Shown here piece by piece: positions 52,530-62,995 of a stretch of DNA of 64,000 nucleotides (within the stretch, counting starts at the first letter, position 1; each line of letters opens with the position of its first letter). The notes beneath the pieces were generated by a model. The model was not told where the DNA came from. It did no database searches and was given only the letters and a program-made list of their open reading frames with translations. The DNA is taken from assembly GCA_963757115.1 (NCBI GenBank), contig CAVWQV010000008.1:310001-374000 (forward strand), in the 5' to 3' direction. The translations under genes were made by a program, and so were the position numbers. Source of the DNA: CAVWQV01 sp963757115 (lineage in GTDB: Bacteria > Pseudomonadota > Alphaproteobacteria > Acetobacterales > Acetobacteraceae).

Positions 52530-55500
52530 ATGGACATCGGTCTCGGCAAGGACGCCGTCACCCTCGACAGCCGCTACACCGCCCACGACACGCCGCTGCT
52601 GCTGAGCGGCATTCACGCGCTGGTGCGCGTGCTGCTGGAGCAGAAGCGGCTCGACGAGGAAGCGGGGCACCGCACCGCGGGCCTGGTGTCTGGCTATCGC
52701 GGCTCGCCGCTCGGCGGGATGGACCGCGAGCTGTGGCGCGAGGAGAAGCGGCTCAACGCGCACGACATCCGCTTCCAGCCCGGCCTGAACGAGGACCTGG
52801 CAGCCACCATGCTGTTCGGCACGCAGCAGCTCGATGCGTTTCCCGGCAAGCGCTACGACGGGGTGTTCGGTCTCTGGTACGCGAAAGGCCCCGGCGTGGA
52901 CCGCAGCGGTGACGCGCTGCATTGCGCCACCATGTTCGGCACCGCCCCGCTCGGCGGCGTGCTCGCCGTCGCGGGCGATGACCACGCCGCGCAGTCCTCG
53001 ACCTACCCACACCAGACCGACCAGGTGTTTCAGGCGCTGATGATGCCGGTGCTGGCGCCGGCCGGGGCTGCCGACATCCTCGATCTCGGCCTGGCCGGGA
53101 TCGCGCTGTCGCGCTTTTCCGGCCTGTGGATCGCGATGAAGACCATCGCGGACGTGGCGGAGCAGCACGCCACGGTCTCGGTTCCGTTTGTGCGCCGCTT
53201 CGTGCGGCCCGACATCCCGTTGCCGCCGCACGGGCTCAACATCGACCATTCACTGCAATTCCCGGCCGAGCGCGCCGAGTTGGAACGGCGCGTGGTGGAC
53301 GAGCGGCTGCCCGCCGTCGCCGCCTGGGCGCGCGCCAACGGGCTCGACCGCCTGATCCGGCCCGGCCGGGACGCGCCGGTCGGCCTGGTCACGGTGGGCA
53401 AGGCGCACACCGACACCCTGCACGCGCTGGCGATGCTCGGGCTCGACGTCGACCCGCGCATTGCGCTCTACAAGGTGGGGCTGTCCTGGCCGCTCGAAAC
53501 CGAGGGGCTGGCGGCGTTCGCGCGCGGCAAGCGGGCGCTCCTGGTGATCGAGGAGAAGCGCCCGTTCGTCGAGGCGCAGATCCGCGACGCCCTGTATCAC
53601 CTGCCCGCCGACATTCGCCCTTCGGTGTCGGGCAAGACCGACCCGGCGGGCGCGCGCCTGCTCACCCCTTTGATGGAGTTCACGCCCGAGATCGTCGCGG
53701 CGGCGCTCGCCCGGTTCCTCCGGCCGCTCGGCATCGACGTCGCCGACCCGCCTTCGCTTGCCGCGCCGAGCGCCCGGCCGGGCTGCTGAAGCGCGCGCCC
53801 GCGTTCTGCGCGGGCTGCCCGCACGGCACCTCGACCAAGGTGCCCGAAGGCAGCTTCGCCACCGCCGGCATCGGCTGTCATTTCCTCGCTTTGTCGGAGG
53901 GCGACTACACGCGTACCTTCACTCATATGGGCGGCGAGGGCGCGCCCTGGGTCGGCTTGGCCCCGTTCACCGACACCAAGCACGTGTTCGTCAACATGGG
54001 CGACGGCACGTACCAGCACTCGGGGATGCTGGCGATCCGCCAGGCGGTGGCCGCGCGGGCCAACGTGACGTTCAAGATCCTGTTCAACGACGCCGTCGCG
54101 ATGACCGGCGGGCAGCCGGCCGAGGGCGCGCCGAACGTGCCGCAGATCGCCGCCCAGGTCGCGGCCGAAGGTGTCAAGCACGTGGCGATCGTCGCCGACG
54201 AGGAGGAGCGGTTGCCGCCGGCCTCGGCGTTGCCGGCCGGGGCGACGCGCGACGGCCGCGACAATCTCGATGCCGTGCAACGGCGCCTCCGCGAAACGGA
54301 GGGCGTCTCCGTCATCATCTACGATCAGGTCTGCGCCACCGAGAAACGCCGGCGCCGCAAGCGCGGCTCGATGCCGCAGCCGACCCGAGCGTGCTGATCA
54401 ACGAGGCCGTCTGCGAGAACTGCGGCGATTGCTCCACCCAATCGAGCTGCATCGCGATCGAGCCGGTGGAGACCGCCTTCGGCCGCAAGCGGCGCATCAA
54501 CCCGACCAGCTGCAACGTCGATCTTTCGTGCCTCAAGGGGTTCTGCCCAAGCTTCGTGACGATCAGACGGTGCGCCGCGCGCTCCGGCAGCGGACACGCG
54601 CTGGGAAGCCGAGGAGGCAGACCTCGCCGCGGCACTTCCGGCACCCGCGATTCCGCAGGACGTGCCGGCGTGGCGCGGGGTGTTCGCCGGGATCGGCGGC
54701 GGCGGCATCGTCACCACCGGAGCGATCGTGGCGCAGGCGGCACAGCTCGACGGGCGCACGGTCAAGACGCTCGACTATACCGGGCTCGCGCAGAAGAACG
54801 GCGCGGTAATCTCGCACGTGCAGATCGGCGCGGCGGACCGGCTGGAGGTCGTGCGCATCCCGCGCGGCACGGCCGACCTGATGCTCGCCGCCGACCTCGC
54901 GGTCGCGGCGGCTGCGGGCGTGCTGGAAGCGTGCCGGCCGGAGGCGGCGGTGATCGGCAACCTCGATCTCGCCGTCAGCGCCGGCTTCAAGCGGGATGCC
55001 TGGCTCAAGATCGACGCCGGGCTGCATCGCCGCACCATCGAGCGCGCGACGCCAGGTGGCCAGCCGACCTGGCTTCATGCGGCCATGCTGTCCGAGCGCT
55101 TGTTCGGCAACGCCCAGGCGATGAACACCTTGCTGCTCGGGCTCGCCTGGCAGCGCGGGCTCGTGCCGATCTCGGAAGCAGCCTTGCTGCGCTCGATCGA
55201 GCTGAACGGGGCGGCGGTGAAGCTCAACCGGCGCGCCTTCCTGTGGGGCCGCATCCTTGCCGCGCATCCGGCCAAGACCGCCGAGATCCTGGGCGACGTC
55301 GCCGGGGACGAGCCGCCGGAGCTCGACGCGATGATCGCGACCCGTGCCGCGTCCCTGGCGCGCTATCAAAGCCGGCGCTTCGCCGACCGCTACCGCGCCC
55401 GCGTGCAGGAAGCGATCGACCGCGAAGCGGCCGTGTTCGGCCGCGCCGGCCCGCTCGCCCGCGCTGCCGCGCAAGGCTGGTTCCGGGTGATGGGCTACAA

Positions 55501-55957
55501 GGACGAGTACGAGGTCGCCCGTCTCCACGCCGAAGCGAACTATGGCGGCAAGTCAAAGCCGGTGTTCCATCTGGCGCCGCCGCTCGTCACGCGCCTCGAT
55601 CCGGCCACCGGACGGCGGCGCAAGATCGCGATCGGCGGACGCCTGGCCCTGCCGCTGTTCCGCGTGCTGCGCCACGGCCGGGTGCTGCGCGGCACGCCCT
55701 TCGACCCGTTTGGCTACCAGGAGGATCGCCGGGTGGAGCGGTCGATGATCGACGCCTATGCGTCCGACATGCGCGAGGTCCTTGCCGCCCTGTCGCCCGC
55801 CACGCTGGAAGCGGCGATTGCGCTGGCCGAGATCCCCGACCGGGTGCGCGGCTACGGGCCGTTGAAGCTGGCCGCTTGGCGTGACGCGCAAGGCCAGCGC
55901 GCGGCGCTGCTCTCAAAGTTGCGGGACCCGGCACCGGTCGCCGTGGCGGCGGAGTAG
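52530..55957 (+). CDS. fused indolepyruvate ferredoxin oxidoreductase (three frameshifts)
   Basis: About 1142 residues when breaks near 53770 (missing base), 54390 (missing base) and 54590 (extra base) are corrected; 1140-1170 is usual for the fused family. ATG 52530 (MDIGLGKDAVTLDSRYTAHD). N-terminal pyrimidine/TPP part: SGYRGSPLGGMDRELW, AVAGDDHAAQSSTYPHQTD; TPP domain CAGCPHGTSTKVPEG and GDGTYQHSGMLAIRQAV; [4Fe-4S] cysteines CENCGDCSTQSSC and CLKGFCP; gamma domain IGGGGIVTTGAIVAQAAQLD. It oxidatively decarboxylates arylpyruvates to aryl-acetyl-CoA with ferredoxin. Divergent from paaGIK (166 bp), so it plausibly feeds phenylacetyl-CoA from phenylalanine. Confidence 0.9.
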
Positions 55958-56026
55958 GATGGTTCTTAGTCAGACCCGACTTGATCGGGGGCGGGAAGAC
56001 GAAGACGGCTGAAGGAGGGTACGACC

Positions 56027-57157
56027 ATGCTGGACTACGCCGGAGCCGACATGCTCGTCGTCGACATGGCCCGCAAGTTCGCTGCCGAACGGCTGGCACC
56101 GGGTGCAGCGGCGCGTGAGAAGGCGGGCCGGATCGAACCCGAGATCATCGCCGAACTGGGCGAGCTCGGGTTCCTCGGAGCGACCACCTCGGCCCAATGG
56201 GGCGGGTCCGAGCTCGATCCGGTAAGCTACGCCCTGGCGCTCGAGGAGATCAGCGCCGGGGACGGCTCGGTCTCCACCCTGGTCAGCGTGCATAACTCGC
56301 CCACCTGCGTCGTGCTGGAAAAATTCGCGACCGATGCGCAAAAGGAGCGCTGGCTTCGGCCGCTTGCCGCCGGCGAGCATGTCGGCTCCTTTGCTTGACC
56401 GAGCCGCAGGCGGGATCGGACGCTTCCAACCTGCGAACCCGTGCGGTCAAGCGCGGCGACCGCTACGTGATCGACGGCGCCAAGCAATTCATCTCAAGCG
56501 GCAGCATCAAGGGTAGCACCGTACTGTTTGCCGTCACCGATCCCTCCGCCGGCAAACGCGGCTTGTCCGCGTTCGTGGTTTCCAAGGATACGCCGGGCTA
56601 TATCGTCGCGCGGGTGGAGGAGAAGCTTGGCCAGAAGGCCTCGGAAACCTGCGCGCTCACCTTCGAGAACATGGAGGTGGGTGAGGACCAGCGGATCGGC
56701 GCCGAGGGCGACGGCTACCGCATCGCGCTGTCCACACTTCAAGTCTGGCCGCATCGGCATCGCGGCGCAGAGTGTTGGCATCGCCCGCGCGGCGCTCGAC
56801 TACGCGACGGCTTACGCAAAGGACCGGACGGCGTTCGGGGCGCCGATCATCGAGCACCAGGCGGTCGGCTTCCGGCTGGTGGAAGCCAAGACGCGCCTGG
56901 AGGCCGCGCGGCAGCTTGTTCTGCACGCCGCCCGATTGAAGGCGGAGGGCCAACCCGCGCTGGAAGCTGCGTGCATGGCCAAGCTGTTCGCCTCCGAGGC
57001 CGCCGAAGCGGTGACGACGGCTGCGATCCAGACACTCGGCGGTTACGGATATCTGGCGGACTACCCGGTGGAGCGCTGCTACCGCGATCAGCGTGTCTGC
57101 CAGATCTACGAGGGCACCTCGGACGTGCAGAAGATTATCCTGCAGCGGATGCTGTAG
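56027..57157 (+). CDS. acyl-CoA dehydrogenase (two frameshifts)
   Basis: About 376 residues. ATG 56027 (GGAGGG upstream). The first break is at a T run near 56393 (one T missing: GSFCLTEPQAGSDASN expected), the second near 56755 (extra base before FKSGRIGIAAQSVGIARAAL). FAD-binding DGAKQFISSGSIKG, QTLGGYGYLADYPVERCYRD and the C-terminal IYEGTSDVQKIILQRML are typical. The usual catalytic Glu is in YEGTSD. It makes 2-enoyl-CoA from a short or medium acyl-CoA; chain specificity not visible. Downstream of the oxidoreductase by 69 bp. Confidence 0.9.
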
Positions 57158-57433
57158 CTCCGCTCGTGCTGCACGAAGCAGTCGAGTAATTCGTCCGCGG
57201 TCATCGGGTCGGGATCGAAATGCAAGACGTCGTTGCCGATATTTCGGAAGCTACCGAAAAGATCTATCACCACATTGCGATCTACTTTCAAATGCAACTT
57301 GGTCCAGGTATCTGATCGGGGATTTGAAAAACCCGCACGCAGTCACCCAGTGTAGGGCGGCGTCCGAGCGGTCGCAGGCTCGAGCAGGCAGGGCGCTCAG
57401 CCCGTTCCCGCGTCGGCGCGTCCATCGGATGGT

Positions 57434-58573
57434 TTAGCCGAGGAACCGGCCGGCTTGCGCGAGCTGCCGCTCGGTTTGCTCCACGATGTCGGCGAGCACG
57501 TCGGCTGCCGGACGCACGGCGCGGATCATGCCCAATCCCTGCCCAGCGAAACCCGGCCAGATGTCGGCCCGCTCCGAGTGCAGCCCGGCCGCCATTACGC
57601 CCTGCGACACCATGCCCTGATACGGCATCGGCAGCGGCTCGATGCCGGCCTCCGCGTATGCCTCCGCCCACTTGTTGCGGACCATGCGCGCGGGCTTCCC
57701 GGTGACGGAGCGCGACACGACGGTGCCCTGGTCGTTGCCGTCGAGCAGCGCCTGCTTCTGAAACGGCCGCAGCCCGGCCTCTTCCGTCGCGAGGAATGCC
57801 GTGCCGATCCAGGCGCCCTCAGCGCCCAGCATCATCGCCGCCGCCACACCTCGCCCATCCGCTATGCCGCCCGCGCCGAGCACCGGCACCCGGCCACCTA
57901 CCGCGTCCACCACCTGCGGAATGAGCGCCATGGTGCCGATCGGCGAGTTGTGGCCGCCGCCGTCATGGCCCTGCGCGACGATGAGATCGACGCCGGTGCG
58001 CGCCACGTTGACGGCGTGGCGGGTCGCGCCCACCACGCACAACACCTTGGTGCCGTTGGCGTGCAGCCGGTCGAGCCAGGGCTCCGGGCTGCCAAGGCCG
58101 GCCGCGTAAAGCGGCACGCGCTCCTCGATCACGACCTCCATCTGTGCCTCGAAAAACGCCGCGGACAACATCGGCGGGCCGTCGATGTCCGCCTGGTCGC
58201 GGTCGGCGATCGTGGCGAGCTCGGCCTCGGTCAGTTGCGGCAGGTTCTCGCGCTCCAGGAACGCCCGGGCGAACTGCCGGTGTTGTGGCAGCTGGTCGCG
58301 TGGCGGGAGCCCCGTGTTGTCCGCCTTCGGCCCGCGCCGCACCGAGGCGGGCAGCAAGGTGTCGACCCCGAACGGCTGGTCGGTGAGCGTGCGGGTGCGC
58401 CTGATCCATGCCCGGAGCTGGTTGGGGCCGCACGAGGCGGCGCCAAGCACGCCCATGCCGCCCGCGTTCGACACGGCCGCGGCCAGCTCCGGCGTGCTCG
58501 CCCGGCCCATGCCGGCGAGCAGGATCGGCACGCGGATGCCGAGCAGGTCGCAGATGCGGGTGTGAAGCGCCAT
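57434..58573 (-). CDS. nitronate monooxygenase-family protein
   Basis: 379 residues, intact. NPD-type TIM barrel: VPILLAGMGRASTPELAAAV, GHDGGGHNSP (the nitronate/FMN loop), GGRVPVLGAGGIADGRGVAA and MMLGAEGAWIGTAFLATEE. It oxidises alkyl nitronates (or propionate-3-nitronate) using FMN. The 276 bp to the acyl-CoA dehydrogenase holds no gene I support; a 63-codon minus-strand frame there has no family features. Confidence 0.88.
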   Translation of the reverse strand: MALHTRICDLLGIRVPILLAGMGRASTPELAAAVSNAGGMGVLGAASCGPNQLRAWIRRTRTLTDQPFGVDTLLPASVRRGPKADNTGLPPRDQLPQHRQFARAFLERENLPQLTEAELATIADRDQADIDGPPMLSAAFFEAQMEVVIEERVPLYAAGLGSPEPWLDRLHANGTKVLCVVGATRHAVNVARTGVDLIVAQGHDGGGHNSPIGTMALIPQVVDAVGGRVPVLGAGGIADGRGVAAAMMLGAEGAWIGTAFLATEEAGLRPFQKQALLDGNDQGTVVSRSVTGKPARMVRNKWAEAYAEAGIEPLPMPYQGMVSQGVMAAGLHSERADIWPGFAGQGLGMIRAVRPAADVLADIVEQTERQLAQAGRFLG

Positions 58574-58664
58574 GGCGGTTCTCCGAGTTGCACCCTAGAC
58601 GTCCGGGGACACTTGCATTCCGGCGCACGAATGGGAACGGTGCGCGTCACCGAAGGAGCACGCT

Positions 58665-58979
58665 ATGTACATCGCCATGAATCGCTTCAAGGTCGTTCCA
58701 GGGGCGGAGAAGGATTTCGAGACCGTCTGGACCTCGCGCGACACGCACCTCCGTGATGTGCCGGGATTCGTCGAGTTCCACCTGCTGCGCGGCCCCGAGC
58801 GCGACGACCACGTGCTCTACTCCTCGCACACGATCTGGCACGACTACGCCGCGTTCGAGGCGTGGACTACCTCCGAAGCCTTCCGTGCGGCGCACCGCGG
58901 AGCGGGCGGCAACAAGCCGCTCTACCTCGGCCACCCGGAGTTCGAAGGCTTCGAGGTGATCCAGACCGTCAAGCCGTAA
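58665..58979 (+). CDS. HmuQ/IsdG-like haem-degrading monooxygenase
   Basis: 104 residues, intact. ABM-type ferredoxin fold: MYIAMNRFKVVPGAEKDFET, VPGFVEFHLLRGPERDDHVL, YSSHTIWHDYAAFEAWTTSE and HPEFEGFEVIQTVKP. The order and the HLLRGPE and YLGHPEFEGFEVI pieces match bacterial HmuQ/HmuD, which open haem to biliverdin and release iron. No haem receptor or TonB gene is nearby. Its end overlaps the convergent LLM gene by 11 bp. Confidence 0.8.
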   Translation: MYIAMNRFKVVPGAEKDFETVWTSRDTHLRDVPGFVEFHLLRGPERDDHVLYSSHTIWHDYAAFEAWTTSEAFRAAHRGAGGNKPLYLGHPEFEGFEVIQTVKP

Positions 58980-59940
58980 GCGCGGAGGCCACTTTGCGCG
59001 GCCGCGGCCAGCGCGCGGCGACCGCGGGCAGCACCTCATCCAGCAGCAGACGGGTCTGCCCGAGCACGTCGTCGTCACCGGATGCGGCCGGGCGCAGGAT
59101 GAACTTGGATGCGCCCGCCTCCACGTAGTCGGCGATCCTCCGCATGATCGTTTCGGCGTCTCCCACCGCGAAGTAGAGCAAAGGATCGCGGCCGGTCCGC
59201 TTGTGGTAGCTCTCCATCGAAGGGCGCAGCGCCGGGTCGTCCGGACGGCCGAACCGGAAGGAGAACGCCGCACCGTAGTGATCCTCGTCGAGCGGACGCC
59301 CCGCCTCGGCGGAGGCGTGTCGGATCGCATCGATCACCGGCGCAATCTCCTCGGGAGTTTCGCCCCCCGCCTGCCATCCGGTGCCGAGCAACGCGGTGCG
59401 CCGGATCGCCGCATCGGAGCTGCCGCCGATCCACATGGGCAGATCGTGCTGCACGGGCTTGGGCGCGATCGAAGCGCCCGAAAGGCGGAAATGCCGGCCC
59501 TCGTAGTCCACCCGGTCCTCGCGCCACAGCCGGCGGATGATGTCGAGCGCCTCGTCGGTGACGCGGCCGCGCGTCGTGGTGTCGAGATGCAGGGCTTGCC
59601 ATTCCGGCCCGCGCGGGCTGCCGATGCCGAACGCGGGCAGCAGCCGCCCACCCGACAGGAAATCCACGGTCGCGCACTGCTTGGCGAGCAGCACCGGGTC
59701 GCGCATGGCGAGCGAAAGGACGTTGACGCCGAATTTGATCCGCTCGGTGCGGCCGGCGAGCGCCGCCATTGTCGCCATGCTCTCGAGGATCGGGCTGGTG
59801 CTGACCAGCCGGTCAGTTTGCCAGATTGAATCCGCCCCGCCCTGCTCGCACAGATCGACCCAGCGCCAAAACGCGCCCGCACTCGTGAACGGAAACTCCA
59901 TCAGGCCGAGCCCGACCGCGATGCTGCGCGCCATCCCCAT
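58969..59940 (-). CDS. LLM-class flavin-dependent oxidoreductase
   Basis: 323 residues from ATG 59940 (another ATG two codons later is equally possible; neither has a clear ribosome site). LLM barrel: IAVGLGLMEFPFTSAGAFWR, SGGRLLPAFGIGSPRGPEWQ and VDYEGRHFRLSGASIAPKP, ending LRPAASGDDDVLGQTRLLLD. This subgroup is close to F420-dependent or alkanal monooxygenase-like enzymes. Third LLM gene in the window. Divergent from the SMP-30 gene (87 bp). Intact. Confidence 0.82.
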   Translation of the reverse strand: MGMARSIAVGLGLMEFPFTSAGAFWRWVDLCEQGGADSIWQTDRLVSTSPILESMATMAALAGRTERIKFGVNVLSLAMRDPVLLAKQCATVDFLSGGRLLPAFGIGSPRGPEWQALHLDTTTRGRVTDEALDIIRRLWREDRVDYEGRHFRLSGASIAPKPVQHDLPMWIGGSSDAAIRRTALLGTGWQAGGETPEEIAPVIDAIRHASAEAGRPLDEDHYGAAFSFRFGRPDDPALRPSMESYHKRTGRDPLLYFAVGDAETIMRRIADYVEAGASKFILRPAASGDDDVLGQTRLLLDEVLPAVAARWPRPRKVASALTA

Positions 59941-60027
59941 GCCCCCGGCTTGACGCGGGCATTCTCCGTCCATTCCGCTCGGCGGGCCAGCGGATTAGGG
60001 TTTCAGACCGTAAGCGGAGAAACTGGA

Positions 60028-60948
60028 ATGAACGAAATGCGCGTGGTGGCGTCGGGTCTGCGTTTCCCGGAAGGGCCGGTCTGGATGAAGGACGGCTCGG
60101 TCGTCCTGGTCGAGATCGAGCGCGGCACCATCACCCGCGTCGGGGCGGACGGGGCGGTGAGCGTGCTGGCCGAAACGGGTGACGGGCCGAACGGGCTGGC
60201 AACCGGTCCGGACGGGGCGATCTACGTCTGCAACAACGGCGGTTTCCGCTGGAACACGGACCATGGCTTCCTTCGCCCGGTGGGCCCCTCGCCCGACTAC
60301 CGGGGTGGCCGGATCGAGCGGGTCGATCCTGCGACCGGCGCCATCCGCGTGCTCTACGAGCGCTGCGGCGACCATCGGCTGAACGGCCCGAACGACATCG
60401 TGTTCGATACGGCGGGCGGCTTCTACTTCACCGATCTCGGCAAGAGCCGCGAACGCGACCGCGATCACGGCGCGATCTACTACGCGACAGTGGACGGCCG
60501 GCGGATCGTGCAGGTGGCGTTCCCCCTGCTCACCCCGAACGGGATCGGCCTGTCGCCGGACGGCCGCGTGCTGTACGTCGCCGAAACCGAGACGGCGCGC
60601 TTATGGGCGTTCGACATCGAGGCGCCGGGAGTTGTCCAGAAGCGCGGCTTTCCTTCGCCGCATAACGGCCGGCTGGTGCATGGTATCGGCGGCCTCGTCC
60701 GCTTCGATAGCTTGGCGGTGGACGCGGCCGGCAACATCTGCGTCGCGACCTTGCTCACCGGCTGCGTGAGCGTGATCGCCCCTGGCGGCGGGGTCGTGCG
60801 GCAAGTGGAAACCGGGGACCCGTTCACCACCAATATCTGTTTCGGCGGCCCCGACCTCCGGACCGGCTACGTCACCCTGTCGGGCCGGGGCGAACTCGTC
60901 GCCATGCCGTGGTCGGAACCGGGCCTGCCGCTCGCCTTTCAGGCCTGA
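60028..60948 (+). CDS. SMP-30/gluconolactonase-family protein
   Basis: 306 residues from ATG 60028. A six-bladed beta-propeller lactonase: LRFPEGPVWMKDGSVVLVEI (Glu ligand), GDHRLNGPNDIVFDTAGGFY (Asn ligand), TPNGIGLSPDGRVLYVAETE (Asp ligand) and FDSLAVDAAGNICVATLLTG. Metal-binding residues of SMP-30-like lactonases are kept. It may hydrolyse an aldonolactone or other lactone. Intact. The 147 bp before the alcohol dehydrogenase contain no other gene. Confidence 0.88.
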   Translation: MNEMRVVASGLRFPEGPVWMKDGSVVLVEIERGTITRVGADGAVSVLAETGDGPNGLATGPDGAIYVCNNGGFRWNTDHGFLRPVGPSPDYRGGRIERVDPATGAIRVLYERCGDHRLNGPNDIVFDTAGGFYFTDLGKSRERDRDHGAIYYATVDGRRIVQVAFPLLTPNGIGLSPDGRVLYVAETETARLWAFDIEAPGVVQKRGFPSPHNGRLVHGIGGLVRFDSLAVDAAGNICVATLLTGCVSVIAPGGGVVRQVETGDPFTTNICFGGPDLRTGYVTLSGRGELVAMPWSEPGLPLAFQA

Positions 60949-61095
60949 GCCGCAGGAGCGCGCGATCCTCGCAGCGTGACTGCCGAGCGGGAGATGCCCA
61001 GCTCGTCGAGCTGAAGCCGCGCTGGGCCGCCCGGTGGACGCCGGTAGCACGGACGACTACGTTCGGTCTCGACCAATGAATTTGGGGAGAGAACG

Positions 61096-62188
61096 ATGAG
61101 GGCAGCCGTCTTCCACGCGGCGCACCAGCCGATGACGATCGAGACGCTGGACGTCGCTAAGCCGAAGGCGCACGAGGTGCTGCTGCGTACGGCGTATGCC
61201 GGGCTGTGCCACAGCGATCTCCACTTCCTCGAAGGCCTGTATCCGATGGTGACCCCGTCCGTGCTCGGCCATGAGTTCCTCGGCGGTGGTGGAGGCGGTC
61301 GGCAGCGAGGTGACGTATGTCAAGCCGGGCGACCGGGTCATCACCTGCCTGTCGGTATTCTGCGGCACCTGCGCCTATTGTAACACGGGCCGTCCGCAGC
61401 TTTGCGACAATCCCACGGTGAAGATGCCGCCCGGCAAGGCGGAGCGACTGATGTGGAACGGCAAGCCGATCGCGCAGGCGTTCAATCTCTCGTCGTTCGC
61501 CGAGCAGCTTCTCGTCCACGAAAACGCAGTGGTGAAGATCGCCGACGACATCCCACTCAACATCGCGGCCCTGGTTGGGTGCGGCGTCATCACCGGCGCC
61601 GGTGCCGTCATCAACACCGCCCGGGTTCCGGCCGGCAGCTCGGTCGCGGTGTTCGGCTGCGGCGGCATCGGGCTGTCGGCGGTGAACGGGGCGGCGATCG
61701 CCGGGGCGGACCGGATCATCGCCATCGACACGGTCTCGTCGAAGCTCGACGTCGCCAAGGAAATGGGGGCGACCGACGTCATCAATGCGAGCAACGCCGA
61801 CCCGGTCGAGGCGATCAAGGAGCTGACCGGGGGCGGTGTCGAGTTCTCGTTCGAGGCCGTCGGGCTCAAGCGCACTGCCGAACAGAGCTTCGAGTGCCTG
61901 CGTCCCGGCGGCACGGCGACAGTGATCGGCATGGTGCCGTTCGGGATGAAAATCGAGCTGCACGGGTATGATTTCTTGCGCGAGAAGAAAATCCAGGGCT
62001 CATCGATGGGCAGCAACCGCTTCCGTGTGGACATGCCCCGATTGTTGAACCAGTGGAAGCGCGGGCACCTCAAGCTCGATCACCTGATCTCGGGCAACAT
62101 CAAGCTCGACGAGATCAACGAGGGCTATCAGAAGCTGAAGGGCGGCACGGTACTGCGCCAGCTGATCGACTTCGGCGTCGCGGCCTGA
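61096..62188 (+). CDS. zinc-dependent alcohol dehydrogenase (one frameshift)
   Basis: About 363 residues. ATG 61096; the first frame has the catalytic-zinc Cys in GLCHSDLHFLEG and the GHEF motif, then an extra base near 61282 moves to AVVEAVGSEVTYVKPGDRVI. Structural zinc cysteines are in CGTCAYCNTGRPQLCDNP; NAD binding is VAVFGCGGIGLSAVNGAAIA. It resembles class III/Rxyl3153-type alcohol dehydrogenases of Mycobacterium-like and proteobacterial lineages. Substrate not determined. Confidence 0.88.
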
Positions 62189-62995
62189 TTTTCCTCGCTC
62201 TCCTCTCCGTTGAGAGGGGAGGGCATCGGATGTCGACCGTTCCAGGTGCGCTGTCGCCGGAGCCGCATGGGGCTTTGCGACACGGCTACCCTCGCCGGTC
62301 CGGAGGCAAGTGAAGCCGCGGTAGCGCACCCGTCGCCCTGTCGGGTTCACGGCAGATACGGCAATTACAAGCCGTACCTCCGTTATCGTAGACGTCGATG
62401 GGCGCACGATCGGCCTCCGCCAAGGCGCCGACAGATAAGCCGACCTGCGATGCAGACATTTGAATTCCCGCGTCAGGGCGGCGCAGTGGCCTGAACTTCG
62501 CGATGGCGGCCGCTATCGGCCCGCTGAGATCGCGCCTCCCGCTCTCCATTCGCTTACGTTCGTCACCTACAAAGCCGCAGAGCAAGGCCGGCTCGCAGTG
62601 GGCGAGGCCAAGATTATGACCCGCTGTTTTGAGAACAGACACCGGTTGTATTTCACCGAGTAGATTGTCTTCAATATAGCGTATGCAATTGTGTGCATTC
62701 AGGGCTACGATAAATCAACATTCAATAGTATGAAGAGCCGCCCCAAAGGAATGAATATAGGAGCTCTTCCCTATATCTAGTGATGAAGCCCCGTCAGAAA
62801 TGGTCTTCTCGCCCAGCTTCTCTTATTTACAGCCGGAACACCGTTGACCGGTCGACCGGATGTTGCTGACTGAAACATGTCTCCAGCTTTGATGAGGGTG
62901 AAAGCGAGACGAGCCCGATTTCTGATCAGCAATCGATTCTATTCGCGCCTTAGTTGAGGCGGGTCGAATTGGCAAACCTATGGGAGCCGACTTCA
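62189..62995. other. 800-bp intergenic stretch, AT-richer from about 62650
   Basis: No gene is supported here. Just after the dehydrogenase is CCTCTC-CGTT-GAGAGG, a possible terminator hairpin (about 62204-62219) without a T run. From about 62650 the composition drops clearly, for example TCAATATAGCGTATGCAATTG and ATCAACATTCAATAGTATG, unlike any other non-coding part of the window. Short frames there look degenerate and could include the damaged 5' end of the peroxidase gene that follows. Confidence 0.6.

Noticed and set aside
57106..57297. 63-codon minus-strand frame after the acyl-CoA dehydrogenase
   Set aside because: Overlaps the dehydrogenase 3' end antisense, no ribosome site, no family similarity recognised.
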